From Blastocladiella emersonii ATCC 22665 (taxonomy: Eukaryota > Blastocladiomycota > Blastocladiomycetes > Blastocladiales > Blastocladiaceae), in NCBI GenBank assembly GCA_025594325.1, contig JANHCV010000009.1, positions 1,612,001 to 1,676,000 on the forward strand: DNA of 64,000 nucleotides, read 5' to 3'. This document shows positions 23,387 to 34,453 of the stretch, one piece after another. Numbering within the stretch: position 1 is the first letter of the stretch; the number at the start of each line of letters is the position of its first letter. Made by a program: the position numbers and the translations under genes. The notes beneath the pieces were generated by a model, which ran no database searches, was not told where the DNA came from, and saw only the letters and a program-made list of their open reading frames with translations.

Positions 23387-24114
23387 ACTGCCCGCGACTC
23401 GAGCAACCACGCGTCGCCGCGGCCGTCCCAGTCGCTCCCCGCCGTGTACTTCTTGATCCTCGTCGTTTTCTCAGTTGTCGCAGCTGCTGTCAGTTGATTG
23501 ATCGTCATAGTCATCCGTTTTGTTCCCTCCTCAGAGTGCTTTCTGTTACCTTCCCCTCATCCTCCACTTGTTATCTTCTCAGTTAGTTTCCCCACCCTCC
23601 CCACTAATCAAATGTGCTGCTGTTCTGCATCATCCTACCGTCGACTTTGAGTGGGAGGTGCTGGCACCACACCAAGATCCGGTCGAGGCCTGACCGATCA
23701 TCCGGAGCAACTCGAACATGGGCATCATGGCCCTCGTTGGCCGCCCGAACGCAAAAAGGTCTCGTCGCGAAATTAGAGCTTCACGCCAAGTTAAATCAAC
23801 AGATGTGATTCGGAAAGCCCTAAGCGTAGTTTCAGTGAAGTGTGGTGAAGTTGAGAGTGGATGAAACGCGTCGTCCGTTGACCTTTGCTGCGCCACCATC
23901 CGCGATGCGAGACAGCGTGAGACACTTTCTTGACGCGCCGCACACGTGGATCATGACTCGCACCCCGCGACGCATCGCATTCCGTGGTATCGGGAATGCA
24001 CCGGCCGATTACCCGATGCAGCTCGCTTCCCGCGGTCCTCAACAGATACCTTGCGCTCTCCCTCCTCGCGCTCCTGCTTCCGTAATCCATCGCCATCGTC
24101 ATCAAGCGTTTACC
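23387..24114. other. Intergenic, no gene recognised
   Basis: T-rich 3' flank of the ABC gene to about 23600, then the promoter side of the acetyltransferase gene, with ACGCGT at 23866-23871. No coding frame is convincing. Confidence 0.45.
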
Positions 24115-24876
24115 ATGGATCTCAACTCGCCGCCCGCCATGGGCCTTGGCGTTCCCGCCGTTCTCGTTGGCCGCCGGATCGTGCTCGTCCCGCAGTCACC
24201 TCAGCTACCCGACGCGTGGATCGACTTCTACTTTGCGCTCAAGTCGGACCCCGTCGCGATGCATCATCTCGCGGCCGGCGGGGTCCCGCTCATGGCCTCG
24301 CGCCAGGCTGCGATTGCGGATCTCGAGGACCGCGCCGCCGTGAACGCTGCGGGAGAAGCTGGCAACTATCTGATCCTCGCTCCGACCGCCTCGGACATGC
24401 CGGCGGTCGTGACTTGGGCTTCGATCGCTTCTGATTCCGCTGCATGGACGCCCGTCGGCGTCGTGGGGCAGCCGCGCTGGATCGCGTCGCCCGACACGGC
24501 CGTGTTCCACGACGCTGTCACGCCGCGGGCCGAGATGGGCCTCATGGTGTCCCCGCACTTCCAGGGCCGCGGCATCGCCCACGAGGCTCTGTTCCTCGCG
24601 ATCTCGGCCACGTTTGACCACGCCAAGTTCAACGGTACCGAACCGGTCGTCTCCATGTGGTTCCGGACGACCAAATGCAACACGGCGATGCGCGGGTGGT
24701 GCGAGCGCATCCTCGGCGTCGCGGGTGAGCGGTGGGTCGAGGGCGCCGCCCGCGTCGGCCTCACGGGCGAGTGGGTCCAGTATGCCATGACACGCGCCGA
24801 TTGGGAATCCGCCGTCAAGGACCGCCTGCAGGACAAGGTTACAGCCGCTGTCCTTAAGCATTCGCACATTTTGTAA
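24115..24876 (+). CDS. GNAT family N-acetyltransferase
   Basis: Single exon, 253 residues, ATG 24115 in a strong context (TTTACCATGG), stop TAA. The N-terminal strand LVGRRIVLVPQSPQ and the later EMGLMVSPHFQGRGIAHEAL match the RimJ/RimL-like GNAT fold: the latter is motif A, with the acetyl-CoA pyrophosphate loop QGRGIA from Gln150. After it, VVSMWFRTTKCNTAMRGWCE fits the segment where these enzymes read T.xxN.xSxxv. The frame extends 90 codons further upstream, but that part looks like promoter. Substrate unknown: a protein N-terminus, an amino acid or an antibiotic-like amine are all possible. Confidence 0.8.
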   Translation: MDLNSPPAMGLGVPAVLVGRRIVLVPQSPQLPDAWIDFYFALKSDPVAMHHLAAGGVPLMASRQAAIADLEDRAAVNAAGEAGNYLILAPTASDMPAVVTWASIASDSAAWTPVGVVGQPRWIASPDTAVFHDAVTPRAEMGLMVSPHFQGRGIAHEALFLAISATFDHAKFNGTEPVVSMWFRTTKCNTAMRGWCERILGVAGERWVEGAARVGLTGEWVQYAMTRADWESAVKDRLQDKVTAAVLKHSHIL

Positions 24877-25139
24877 CCCCCATTCTCCCCTTGCGCAAGT
24901 GTCTTGGTCGCTCAACCGTGAAGCAAGCAATGAAAGAAGGTCGTTACTCTGATTTCACGTCCACGGTTACACCGCCATGGGCGCGCAGCCAACACGCGTG
25001 AGACACTCCCGTCTCACGCGTTCCGAAATCACGTTGTCGGGACCGTGACCTGATCGAATCGAGTGCCGCTTCGCTCGACTGCGACGCGGCGCATGTCCGG
25101 CTCCCGTTGAATGACAACCACCCAGCCCATGTAACGCAG

Positions 25140-26607
25140 CACTTGTCGCAATGGATTGAGCGCTTGTACTTTATGCTGCGGCACCCTGCTTTGGCGCGCT
25201 TCCCGGCGAACTGGTCGCGGCGGTCCCCCAGCTCGCGGCCCCGTTCACCGCTCGTGTGCGCACTGCCTCAGCCCGGCTCAGTAATCACCTCGCCAGCTCG
25301 GCCCCGGGTATGAACGCATGGGCCGATCGCCTCCTTCAGCAGGCAAAACGCATGATATGGTCAACTGCGAGGACCTGGACATGTTCGCCCCGTGTGAACC
25401 GCTCCCATTGACCGCTTGGACCTGAATTACCTCACACTGGACTTTGCGGACGGCGGCTGGGTCAGAGTAACTGACGTGCACCCGAAATCGATCTAATACG
25501 CGACGCTCTCACCAGCCGCCTCCTCAGACACATTTACCCGAACAAGGCGCGCACTCAACGGGATCATCGGCGATGCCTTCTTCCGCGACGAGTTCAACCG
25601 GTGCTTCTGCGGGCCCGTGATATGCTGCATGCAAAGTCGTTTCCATGCATGTCGCTGGTTACTTTTGCTCCAGTTCGCGGTAACACGCTTGAGCCCGACA
25701 AGTCTCCACTCCGTGCCTTCACGGGTGGCGGAGGTCGCCCCCGCAGCTGCTCAAGATTTCTATGCCTGTCAAGGATTGGGGGGCGCTCTCATACGACGCG
25801 GGCGATCTGGTTTCTGACTACGCGGGTTACGATGCGATACTTCAACGTCCTGTTCGGCTTTTCGAGTTTCTTGGGATCTGCGCTGGCCTCCTTCTCAGCG
25901 CCGATTCTCTCAATGTCCTTGGCGATCCGCTCCACCCAAATGGTCTTTCCCGAGCTTCTCATGTTGCTTCGAGACAAACGCATCTTGGGGCTTTTGGTTG
26001 CCACAATGGTCAGCGCGGAACCTGGCACTTCGCCCAAGGAGCTTTGCCCGGTTCTCGACTACCTGCTCGGCCCTGACTGGCTTCAGCCGCATCACCGGTC
26101 GTTCAACGACGTCGAGTTACTCCACCTCCTTTACGACTTCAAGACGCCTGATGTACTTGACTATGCGTTCAAACAGCCGTCTGGTGCTCGCGCTCTCGCC
26201 CTCGCTCAAGACAATGGAGGAACGGGACTTCGAGATTCGATTGCCAGAGCGGTTTGTGAGCTCGCACAAACGCCCTCAAGCGGGTCGGACATTTCTCAAC
26301 AACCGACCGCTGTAGTAGTACTTGTCATCAGACGGCCAAGCACCCTCCCATCGAGATGCTCCGGACTCTCTTCTGTGCTGACCCAGCATTCGTCCTTGCG
26401 AAGCTCCAAGCTCAGTGAAGACGACAACGACTTCCCGTACCCCTCGCTTTGGTCTGCAGTCTCCAACGAAGCCCTTGATGAAATCAAGCCCGCGCGGTGG
26501 ATAGCCAAAGCCGTCTTCTCGATTCGCCTCGACGGCCGCCAGAAGTTCGAAGAGAACCATGTGTACATCAATGAGATCCGACGTCCCGCGCTCAAGGCGG
26601 TTGGTTG
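25140..26607 (+). pseudogene. Degenerate F-box-like family member
   Basis: A patchwork of coding-like pieces on the plus strand. An F-box-like start is split by a one-base shift at the LP position: MLRHPALARFP in one frame continues as PGELVAAVPQLAAPF in another (about 25170-25250). Later pieces include RALNGIIGDAFFRDEFNRCF (about 25550), PELLMLLRDKRILGLLVATM and LLGPDWLQPHHRSFNDVELL (about 25945-26200), and LWSAVSNEALDEIKPARWIA (about 26450-26607). Frames change at least three times, so no intact product is possible. The start resembles the F-box-like copies at 37.6 and 42.7 kb, but the downstream pieces do not align by eye. Confidence 0.4.
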
Positions 26608-27059
26608 AGTCACGCGAATACGCGGACGCGCTGCGTGAGTTGATCCATTCGTCAAAGTACTAGGTGTGCGCTGCCGATATCCCTTCTCCGCGAATCAGTT
26701 GATGCAACTGGCAAAGTTTTATCCGGACGCGCCGCGCCATCCGCGTGGGCGTACCGGTACTCTACGCAGGCGCCGGGACAGAGCTCGCGAAATAGGCGCG
26801 TGGACACCAAATCTGCGCGGCGGGGAGGTCGATGCCGACCATGGCCGAGCAGTGGGGAGGAGGAATTGGCCGTGTCCAACTATGGGCCCTGGGTTGGTTG
26901 CGCTACCGTCGCGTCTCCGAAGTGCTCGCCCAAGTCGTCAGGTGCCGATCCTTTCCATCTTGCTGGCGTCATGAAGCGCGTTCGCGAGCTCGGTTCGCTC
27001 AATGACATCGTTTAGGCCGTCAAATGCTCTCAGCCCTTTAACGCGTCCGTCCACCAGGG
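26608..27059. other. No gene recognised
   Basis: Short open frames only. Possibly part of the decayed DNA on either side. Confidence 0.35.
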
Positions 27060-27602
27060 ACAGCATTGAGCATTCCTTGGCGCAAGTCAGCCTTACCAAA
27101 CGCAAGCTCTGCGGCGGCCAGCCCTCGTCGCTCGACCTGGCCTCGGTCGCATCGTTCCGCACTTTTCTGCATGAGAGCGTCGACCGGTTTCTGGTCTCGT
27201 ACTTTGATGCGCGGCGGCCCACGCCCAATACCATAGATCAAGCTGTCGAGATCGCCCGGCGGCACTTATTGCTGAAGCTGGACCACTGTGTGCGGGAGGA
27301 GGAGGTGGTGGTGGTGGCGAACACGCGACTCGTGTGCGACCCCTCGCTGTCCAGCGACGAGCGCCAGTGGCTCGGCCAACGACCTCGCGGCACGCGGCTA
27401 CACGTTTGCCGAGTCGCTCGACACGCAGCGCGCCGGTGACGTGCTCCGCATGCATACTAGACCTGTGGCAGTCGCTCGTCGACTCGGCGCCGCCCGCGAC
27501 CGCCGCGCCGGGCGGCGAGCCGCATTGGGTCTTGGTCCGCGACGTTGTGCAACCGCTCGCCGACCCCGAGTACGCCGCCGATCATCGACATGTAGTCCAA
27601 TA
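27060..27602 (+). pseudogene. Frameshifted remnant of an unidentified gene
   Basis: One frame reads protein-like from about 27060 (LTKRKLCGGQPSSLDLASVA, FLHESVDRFLVSYFDARRPT, HLLLKLDHCVREEEVVVVAN) to DERQWL near 27370. It then moves to another frame (ANDLAARGYTFAESLDTQRA) and again near 27455 (ILDLWQSLVDSAPP, HWVLVRDVVQPLADPEYAA), ending at TAA about 27601. Two single-base shifts in about 540 bases of otherwise coherent sequence indicate a pseudogene. The family is not recognised. Confidence 0.4.
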
Positions 27603-28591
27603 ACAAAGTAGCGAGGGTCACGGATGGACCGGGGTGAATGTATTCGTCGTCGTTCGGCACGTGTCCCATACTCGCGACCAGTACCCGTCGTGGACCGCCA
27701 GGAACTTGAGCGGCTTGGATCCCGCGAGCCGAGGTAGATGCGGCGGCACGATGCGGACGAACGAGAAGAGCGTATGCTGGTGGTTGCAGTCGAACTTGAC
27801 CGACGCGACCGAGACCGAGACGAGAAGTTGTGCACAACCGCCATGGCCTCGTTGGAGACATGCGCGCTTGATCTTCTTGAAGGCGACGCGACGGACCGCC
27901 GAGCGAGGGTACGCGAGGAGCGGCTCGACTTGAGGATGCGGTACGACAGCATGATCTTGCCGGGTACGTGCGCCGCGGGGACCGACCTTGGTGGATGGAT
28001 CTACGCGGGAGTGAGCGTTAGCGTGAGCGTCAGTGCTTCTAATCGTGACGAGTGTAAGTAAGGTCGGGATGCGGAACCTCGAACCACGGTCAAAACCCGC
28101 CTTGGTACTGCACACGACGTGAAGCCGCCGCCGGCCCAAGCAGGTGAACAGGTTGCTGAGCAGCGCGCGTCGTCTTGGAATCGACGAGGAGGATGCGCGT
28201 GGAGATGGTGATGAAAACGGTCATGACGATCTACACACACGACGGGCGAGAATCGTCGTGAGTCAGTCGGTAGGCGATCCCACAGACGAGCATCGGCGCC
28301 GCCGTACCTGCTGCTTCCCGCGATCGAGAGAGCCTCAAGCGCTGCGTTTGAACTTGAACTTGGTGGGTGGGTAACCGGCGTACGGGGTGCCCCCGGTGCA
28401 GCGCGGGCGGCGTTTCTGTACGACGGGTAGTATTTTCAGATCGGTCCAGCCGCTCCGCCAACAGACGCAAGGTCCATGGGCCACTACCCGCCACCTACTC
28501 GGCCGCCACACCGTTTGCCTCCCTTCATTAGCCCCTCCGCACGGCCGAGACCCCCGCCAGCCGCGCCACACACGAGTCCGCTGCAGCATAC
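27603..28591. other. Degenerate sequence left of the inverted repeat
   Basis: Several overlapping open frames on both strands (for example about 28139-27618 minus with FDCNHQHTLFSFVRIVPPHL), none with a clear start, splice sites or family. The outer end of the left arm may lie within this stretch, but its partner would be beyond the right edge of the window. Confidence 0.35.
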
Positions 28592-30925
28592 GTTGGGGCG
28601 AACGAGCGCATGAAGGGGGAGGTGTGGGCGGTGCTTACGCTTTGCTTACGGCGAGGGCTCGTGCCGCAAAGGGCGTGCCGAGGGAGAGAACTAGGCCAGG
28701 AGGGTACTAGGCCCGCACCGGGGGAGGGGCATCTACACGAGGGAGAGCGAGCACGGGCGGTCGCGGCGGGCGACGCGTTACTGGACTCGGGCGTGCGAGC
28801 GTACCCACGACGAGTGCTCGAGCGACGGTTTGGGCACGGCGGCCGTCGCGGCCGCGAGGGCCTTCATGTCGATGAAGAGTGTAACGCTGACCATGAGCTG
28901 ATGATGCTGACGCGCGAGTCGTCGAGTACCGATCCCTCTACAGTCGGCGCGCGAGTGAGTGGTCGGTGGCTTCTGAATGTCCGCGCTATGGCCATGAGCG
29001 CACCCTTGTTGATACTGCCGTCGCCGATGAGATAAACCCGCCGAGCTTGAGCAGCGCGTCTCGTCGAGAGCGTGAGCACGCGCGGCGCCCTCGAGTACTA
29101 GCACTTGACCGGGAAGTTGTGCGACGCATAATCGGCCTGCTGCTGTTGTTTGGACAAACTTGGTGAGCAACTTGATCCGCGCCGCGCCGCGCCGCGAGCC
29201 GAGAACGAGCGCGTTGGAGTCGATGCCGAAACGGCATGCGACGACAGATCGGCTTCGACGGCTGGCTAGCCTTGATGATGGCCGTTGAGAGCGCGAGCCC
29301 GATCCGCCTACACGACCGGGAGCATGAGGTCAGAGCGAGATCAGCGGCACGTGTCTCGGCCGTGACGTCGCCGTACCTGTCGTATTGGCGCACCGCCGAG
29401 CTCGACGTAGCCGTACTTGGTGCCGACTCGAGCAAGTCGAGCCGTGCCACGCGGCTGCCGCGGCGGAACGTGCGACCGAGTCGACGGCGGGTCAGCAGCA
29501 CGAGCTCGACCATGGGCACCATCAGTCGAACTTGTGGATCGACACCCGCGGAGAATCTTCACATGCATGCAATTCGTGAGCCGCGAGCTCACTCCGTGGC
29601 GGGATCATGAGATGAGGTACCTTGGCGCGTAGGCGCGATGCGTTGATGGCCGGACCCGCCCCGCCACGCAGCACGACGTGAACTCGGCCAGATCGTGCGA
29701 CACATCGCGGCGCCCGGTCGCGGTTGCGGTAAAGGCGGCTCCATGGGACGTGTTGCTGGTACGAGGCGCTACCCGAGCGGCCCGTTCTCGACGTTGTTGA
29801 CGAGCGTGCGTGCCGAGAAGCGTGCCCATGACGCGGAACAGCGTGTTGGCGAAGCCGTAGCTCGGGTAGGCGCGAGGTACGACGACAGCTGGATCACGAT
29901 CGCCGAGCTGCTGGACTTGACGTAGCTGGTAGGTACTTCTTAAGCACCGGACCGGACCGACGCGCCTACACACGCGCGGTGACCCGACGTTAGCGCCAAG
30001 GCGAGGCAGATCCGAGCCACAACGACGGCTGCGTACCTGGTGTGCGGCGGCGCACTCGTGGTGGCACTGGATCCGGGCTGCCGGCCGAGGCCCTGCCCGT
30101 CGCGTCGCGTCGCGTCGCAAGATGAGATTGATGCATAGGGAGGAGACTGAGGCCCACACGACGTGCACTCCGTGAGCTCTCCGTGAGCGCGATGCAGTCA
30201 GTGTCATTCATGGCTTGATTCGACGCGCAAGAAGGAGCGAAGGTCGCTGGTCACACTCGCCTCCTTGTTTCGCGGTGTTTCGAGTTCCGCGGCGGAACGA
30301 GGGGAGGGAGGGAGGGAGACACGCGGGACGACGACGCGTCGCACCGTCACGTGAGCGTGCGCGAGACAATTTCCCAATTTTCCGGGCACGCGTTTTGGAG
30401 ACACTTGGAGACATTTTTCTCCTTTGCGCCGCCGTCATCGACGATCTTGGAGGGGGACCGCCGACAACATCAAAACGATTAAGCGATGGCGGCGAAGGAC
30501 GACATGTTGTCCGTTCGGTCTCTCGCCCGACCCCCCACCCGCCACCAACTCTCCATGAATCGGTCCCTTGACCCACCGTAACTTGCTGCAATCTTATCTT
30601 CGAGCGCACTATGCTCAACCTCGTCCTAGTCCTGAGCAGCATCGCGCCACTGGTCGGCGGGGACCCGCTGCGCGGTGGGCCAGCGGTTTGTGCGCGGTGC
30701 ATTACGTGTTTCGTCATGCTCGGTCAGTGTTGATTATTGCACGAACTGCGTCTCCGCGAGACGCTGACCTGCCAACACCAACTCGGTCGACGAAGTCGTG
30801 TAAAATCGCCGAGTACCGGGCGCTGGTCGAGGCGCACCCGCTGACGGGCGAGCTGGATCATGCGGCCGTGGACCGATCGCCCAAGGGGAGCTGCTGGCTG
30901 GATCACTTGGCCATCTAGAACGCCA
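28592..30925. other. Left arm outer part: no confident gene
   Basis: Both strands have medium-length open frames with Arg-rich shadow composition. The minus reading near 29240-29150 (GIDSNALVLGSRRGAARIKL, then LLTKFVQTTAAGRLCVAQLP) looks somewhat coding, but I cannot place it. A GGGA microsatellite lies at about 30300-30320. The mirror is 61667-64000. Confidence 0.35.
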
Positions 30926-31134
30926 TTGCCGGACGCGCTCATTACGCTGGCCGAGGACAACTCGATTGGCGTGGTGCGGCCGTCCGACGGGTCGCTGCTG
31001 TGGTGGATCCCGAACCACGCCGAGATCCCGACCGAGCTCGCGTGGCGGGACGACCTTGTCGTCGCTGGGTACCGCCGTGACCACGCGCACGTATGGGGCA
31101 CGCGCGACGGGATTCTGGACTGGTCGGTCGGTCC
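30926..31134 (+). pseudogene. WD40-like fragment (left arm)
   Basis: About 70 residues read as two WD40 blades: LPDALITLAEDNSIGVVRPS, then SLLWWIPNHAEIPTELAW, DDLVVAGYRRDHAHVWGTRD and ILDWSVG. The order (blade ending in a value, W.p..AEIP...W, then a HVW.T.dG.LDW strand) resembles the N-terminal propeller of WDR7/rabconnectin-3 beta-like proteins, but this is from memory of the pattern. No start, and the frame decays on both sides, so it is a gene fragment. A possibly related C-terminal fragment lies at 39541-40038. Confidence 0.4.
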
Positions 31135-31332
31135 ACAGCAAAAACGGCGCAGCACATCTTGGCCCGGCACCCCATTGGTGCCGCCAAAGGGTCCCCGACG
31201 CCGAGGGACGGCTCGCGCGGCGCGAGTGCACCATCAGGACGGCCGAACGCCAGCAGCGAGCTCGCGGTCCGAACCCGAGCCTGCCACCGCTCGTCGACCC
31301 GTTCCTCGAGCGCAACTGGCGCGCGGTCGCGG

Positions 31333-31860
31333 CTCACAACGGAAGAGTCGGGTACCGGCACCGACGACACGTACTCGGGCTCGCGCTCGCCGACTGTCGA
31401 CGACCAGCGCGAGCACGCGCACACCCCACCGCCGTCCATCGACCCGTTCCTCGACGCCGCGCAGCAGGTTGAGCGCGGCGAGTACGGTTACGGCGACAGC
31501 GGCAAGCTGATCAGCCCCATCATGTCGAGGCCGCTCAGCCCGGAGCCGATGGTCGGCAAGGTGCGTTTGCGGACGGTCGGGAGCGGGATGTACGCAAATC
31601 ACTGACCTGTCGTCGTGTGTCTCACGTAGTCGCTTGCCGAGCCCCAGCAGCAGCATGGCGACTCGAGCCCGCTGTGGACGAGCACCGAGTCCAACCTGCC
31701 GTCGTCGCCCGCGCCGCGTCCTGCCGACGACCCGCCCCCGTCGCCGCACATTGACCTCGAGCCCGCCGCCACCCTCATGACGGCCGCCGGCACGACCGCC
31801 GAGGCGGCATCGGTCCCGTCGCCCGTCCCGCTGTGCGTACCCGTTCCCATCGCGTCGTAG
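31333..31860 (+). pseudogene. Ser/Pro-rich gene fragment with an intron (left arm)
   Basis: The frame from about 31333 (GTGTDDTYSGSRSPTVDDQR, PPPSIDPFLDAAQQVE, LISPIMSRPLSPEPMVGK) reaches a likely 69-nt intron (31561-31629, GTGCGT...ACGTAG) and continues as SLAEPQQQHGDSSPLW and PPPSPHIDLEPAATLM to TAG 31858-31860. The same frame stays open and Ser/Ala/Pro-rich to about 32100, so the TAG may be premature. Low-complexity, acidic and proline-directed phosphosite-like composition suggests a disordered regulatory tail. No N-terminal part or family is identifiable. Confidence 0.3.
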
Positions 31861-32137
31861 CTGCAGCCAGAACCAGCCCTGCGCCGCCGCTCGAGCGCGT
31901 CGGCCATCAAGCCTGCGCCAGCGCCGACGCCCGCCATCTCGACGACCGCGACCACGACCGCGGCCGCGTCGTCCAGGCTCACTGCGCTCGGCCAGGACCC
32001 GCTCGACCCGGCCGTCGGCCTCTGGCCGATCCGCGGCGGCCGGCAACAGGCGCGCCAGTCGACGCAGCTTGCCCTCGAGCTCCATCCAGGACCTGACGCG
32101 CGAGGGGGCACGCCATCGACCATCATCTGGTGCGTTA

Positions 32138-34453
32138 TCAATTCTCACGGGTCGGACGGTGTTCGTGGATCTCGTCGACGACGTCAGCCGCGTTGACGGA
32201 GACGTACTCGGCAGCCAGCTCCGAGTCCGACGACGAGGGCGACGCGTACGCGGTGGCGGCGGCGGCGGGCTTCTTGGCGGCCGTCGACTTCTTCTTGGAC
32301 TTATTGATGGCGCGGGACGGCGGGGCGGGCGCGACCTCGTGCGCGGGCGCGAGCGGCTCGACGAGGGCGAGGACGGGGGCGAACACGTCGGCGGAGACCG
32401 AGGGTGGCATGAAGGTGCCGTTGAAGAGCAGGGCCGAGCACGACAGCCGGTCGATCGAGGCGGCGCCGCGGATCTCGAAGCCGAACGGGTCCTCGTCCGA
32501 CGAGTCGCTGTCGGAGCACGAGGCGTCGGTCTCGTAGCCGCTCTCGTAGCCGTCGGGCAGGGTCTTGGACATGGTCATAGACGCCTCGATGTCGAGACCG
32601 ACCGTCGGGGTGGTGGGGCGCGAGGCGAGGTCGCTCGCGGGGATCGTGATGCCCGTCGCCAGCGCGACCTCGGCGTCGAGCGCCGCCGCCACCGGCTTGG
32701 TGTTGTTGATGTTGATGTTCTTGGACAGGATGGTCGGCGTCACCGAGCCGATCGACTGCGCGAGACCCGCGTCAGGGGCGAGCTCAGTCGGGGTAGTGGG
32801 GCGCGAGACGGTGTCGCGCGCAGGGGTGTCCTTCGTGGTCGGGAACTGTCCCAGGATCTCGGACTCGGGCACGGTCACCGACTTGATGGTGTCGATGTCG
32901 AGGACCGACAGCTCGAGGACCGAAGCGGGCGAGATGGTGCAGGTCGAGTCGGACGTGGTGGCGGTGGTGCTGCCCGACACGGTCATGTCGTCGTCGTCGG
33001 TCCGGTTGGTCTCGAGGTCTGACTTGAGGTTGGTGGAGTGGTTGGGGCACGCGTCGACGAGGGTCTCGGCGTCCGAGTCGGCGACGGTCGAGTCACACGC
33101 GTCGCACGCGGCGTGGCCATCGAGGAGGTCCGAGTCGCACGCGTCGAGGTCGTCGTGGACGCCCGAGTCGATCTTGGAGGTGGGCCGCGCGTGGCGCAGC
33201 GCGAGCGAGGTGACGAAGCCGAAGACGATGGTCAGGGCGACGATGGTGATGAGGTAGTCGAGTCGAGCGACGGCAACGAGGCCGGTGGTAGTCAGGGCGA
33301 CAAAGTCGGTGGGGAGGAGGGTGCTGGGGATTACAATAATGGAGGAAAGAGCGCGGAGGTACGAGTAGTCGAGTAGGGGGGTGAGAGTCTTGGTGAGCCG
33401 GAGCGTCGGCTCCTTGAGGGCCGAGTACAGGTCGGACAGGGCGGCCGCGGCGTGGCCGGCGGTCAGCGTCGTCGCGACGTGGAGGGCGGGGCTGCATAGC
33501 TTGCCACCGCCCATGGTGATGCAGACGGGTGCGGGTGTAGCGACCCGAGGCGTGGCTGCGGTAGCCGCGACCTTGAGGGCGACCGGCAGCGTCTGGTTCT
33601 TGGCAAAGTCGATGCCCATGGGGCTGGCGCGCGACGCGCACGGGATGTAGTTGTAGTTGTAGTTGGTGCGTGGAGCGAGCGGGCCGCAGGACGAGATGAT
33701 GGTGAAGTCGGTCGGGTTGAGGAAGTCGGTGAAGTCGAGGGTGGCGAGCGAGGTCGCGCCGAAAAAGTCGTAGGACGACGAGACCGCGGTCACGGCGGCC
33801 GCGGCAGTCGAGGTGGCGGTGGTGCGCACATGTTGCGCGTAGTAGTCTGCGATACATGGCCATGGAGTGTGAGTTTCATGGCCATCGAGAGAGAGAGCGA
33901 GCGAGGGGAGGGGCGGCGAAGGGAGGTGAAAGCGGGCCCACGTGGCGCGTCTCCCGGCTTTGAGCGACGCGTCTCGCAGCACACGTCGGCGCGCGACGCG
34001 CCACCCGCGAGCTTGGGGAGAGCCGGGACCACGGGCGATTCCGCGACGAGAGGGAGTAGAGGGTGGAGACGTACCAATCGAGGGCCTGAGGAAGGCCATG
34101 AAGCCGCAGCCCGTGCGGGTCGCGGGGAAGTCGGCCGAGTTGTCGTAGGTGCCGTCGATCGAGTCGGCGGGGTACAGGTTGAAGTCGAACTTGGTCGCGA
34201 TGAAGTCGAAGATGGCGTTTCCGGGAGTAGTAGTCGAGGTTGTCGAGGCCGAGGGCACGAGCGGGGCAGAGGCGCGGGGGCACACCTCGGCGATGAGGTA
34301 GAGGGCGGACGGGTACGCGCACACGGGCGCGGCAGCAGCGGAGGTAGCGGTGGCGGACACGGCGGGGATGGCGAAGGCGGCGGCGCCCTGCATGGTCGAG
34401 AAGAGGGCCATGAGCGCGAGGCCGAGGGCCAGGATGATGGCGATCGGGTCCAT
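32138..34453 (-). CDS. Single-pass membrane protein, unknown family (left arm)
   Basis: Two exons (34453-34075, 33846-32138) and a 228-nt intron give 695 residues; ATG 34453 follows CCACCACC. Residues 5-30 are a signal peptide or signal anchor (IIALLALGLALM-like, ILALGLALMALFSTM). Residues 31-320 form an Ala/Thr-rich ectodomain with several cysteines (C45, C58, C180, C196, C235, C244). A membrane helix spans about 323-343 (LDYLITIVALTIVFGFVTSL). Residues 347-695 form an acidic, Ser/Thr-rich cytoplasmic tail with repeated RPTTPT motifs (possible proline-directed sites) and a lysine-rich patch (KSKKKSTAAKK) near the end. The intron length is a multiple of 3 and stop-free, so retention would give 771 residues. 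The family is not recognised; a diverged, frameshifted paralog lies in the spacer at 44179-45868. Confidence 0.65.
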   Translation of the reverse strand: MDPIAIILALGLALMALFSTMQGAAAFAIPAVSATATSAAAAPVCAYPSALYLIAEVCPRASAPLVPSASTTSTTTPGNAIFDFIATKFDFNLYPADSIDGTYDNSADFPATRTGCGFMAFLRPSIGTSPPSTPSRRGIARGPGSPQARGWRVARRRVLRDASLKAGRRATWARFHLPSPPLPSLALSLDGHETHTPWPCIADYYAQHVRTTATSTAAAAVTAVSSSYDFFGATSLATLDFTDFLNPTDFTIISSCGPLAPRTNYNYNYIPCASRASPMGIDFAKNQTLPVALKVAATAATPRVATPAPVCITMGGGKLCSPALHVATTLTAGHAAAALSDLYSALKEPTLRLTKTLTPLLDYSYLRALSSIIVIPSTLLPTDFVALTTTGLVAVARLDYLITIVALTIVFGFVTSLALRHARPTSKIDSGVHDDLDACDSDLLDGHAACDACDSTVADSDAETLVDACPNHSTNLKSDLETNRTDDDDMTVSGSTTATTSDSTCTISPASVLELSVLDIDTIKSVTVPESEILGQFPTTKDTPARDTVSRPTTPTELAPDAGLAQSIGSVTPTILSKNININNTKPVAAALDAEVALATGITIPASDLASRPTTPTVGLDIEASMTMSKTLPDGYESGYETDASCSDSDSSDEDPFGFEIRGAASIDRLSCSALLFNGTFMPPSVSADVFAPVLALVEPLAPAHEVAPAPPSRAINKSKKKSTAAKKPAAAATAYASPSSSDSELAAEYVSVNAADVVDEIHEHRPTREN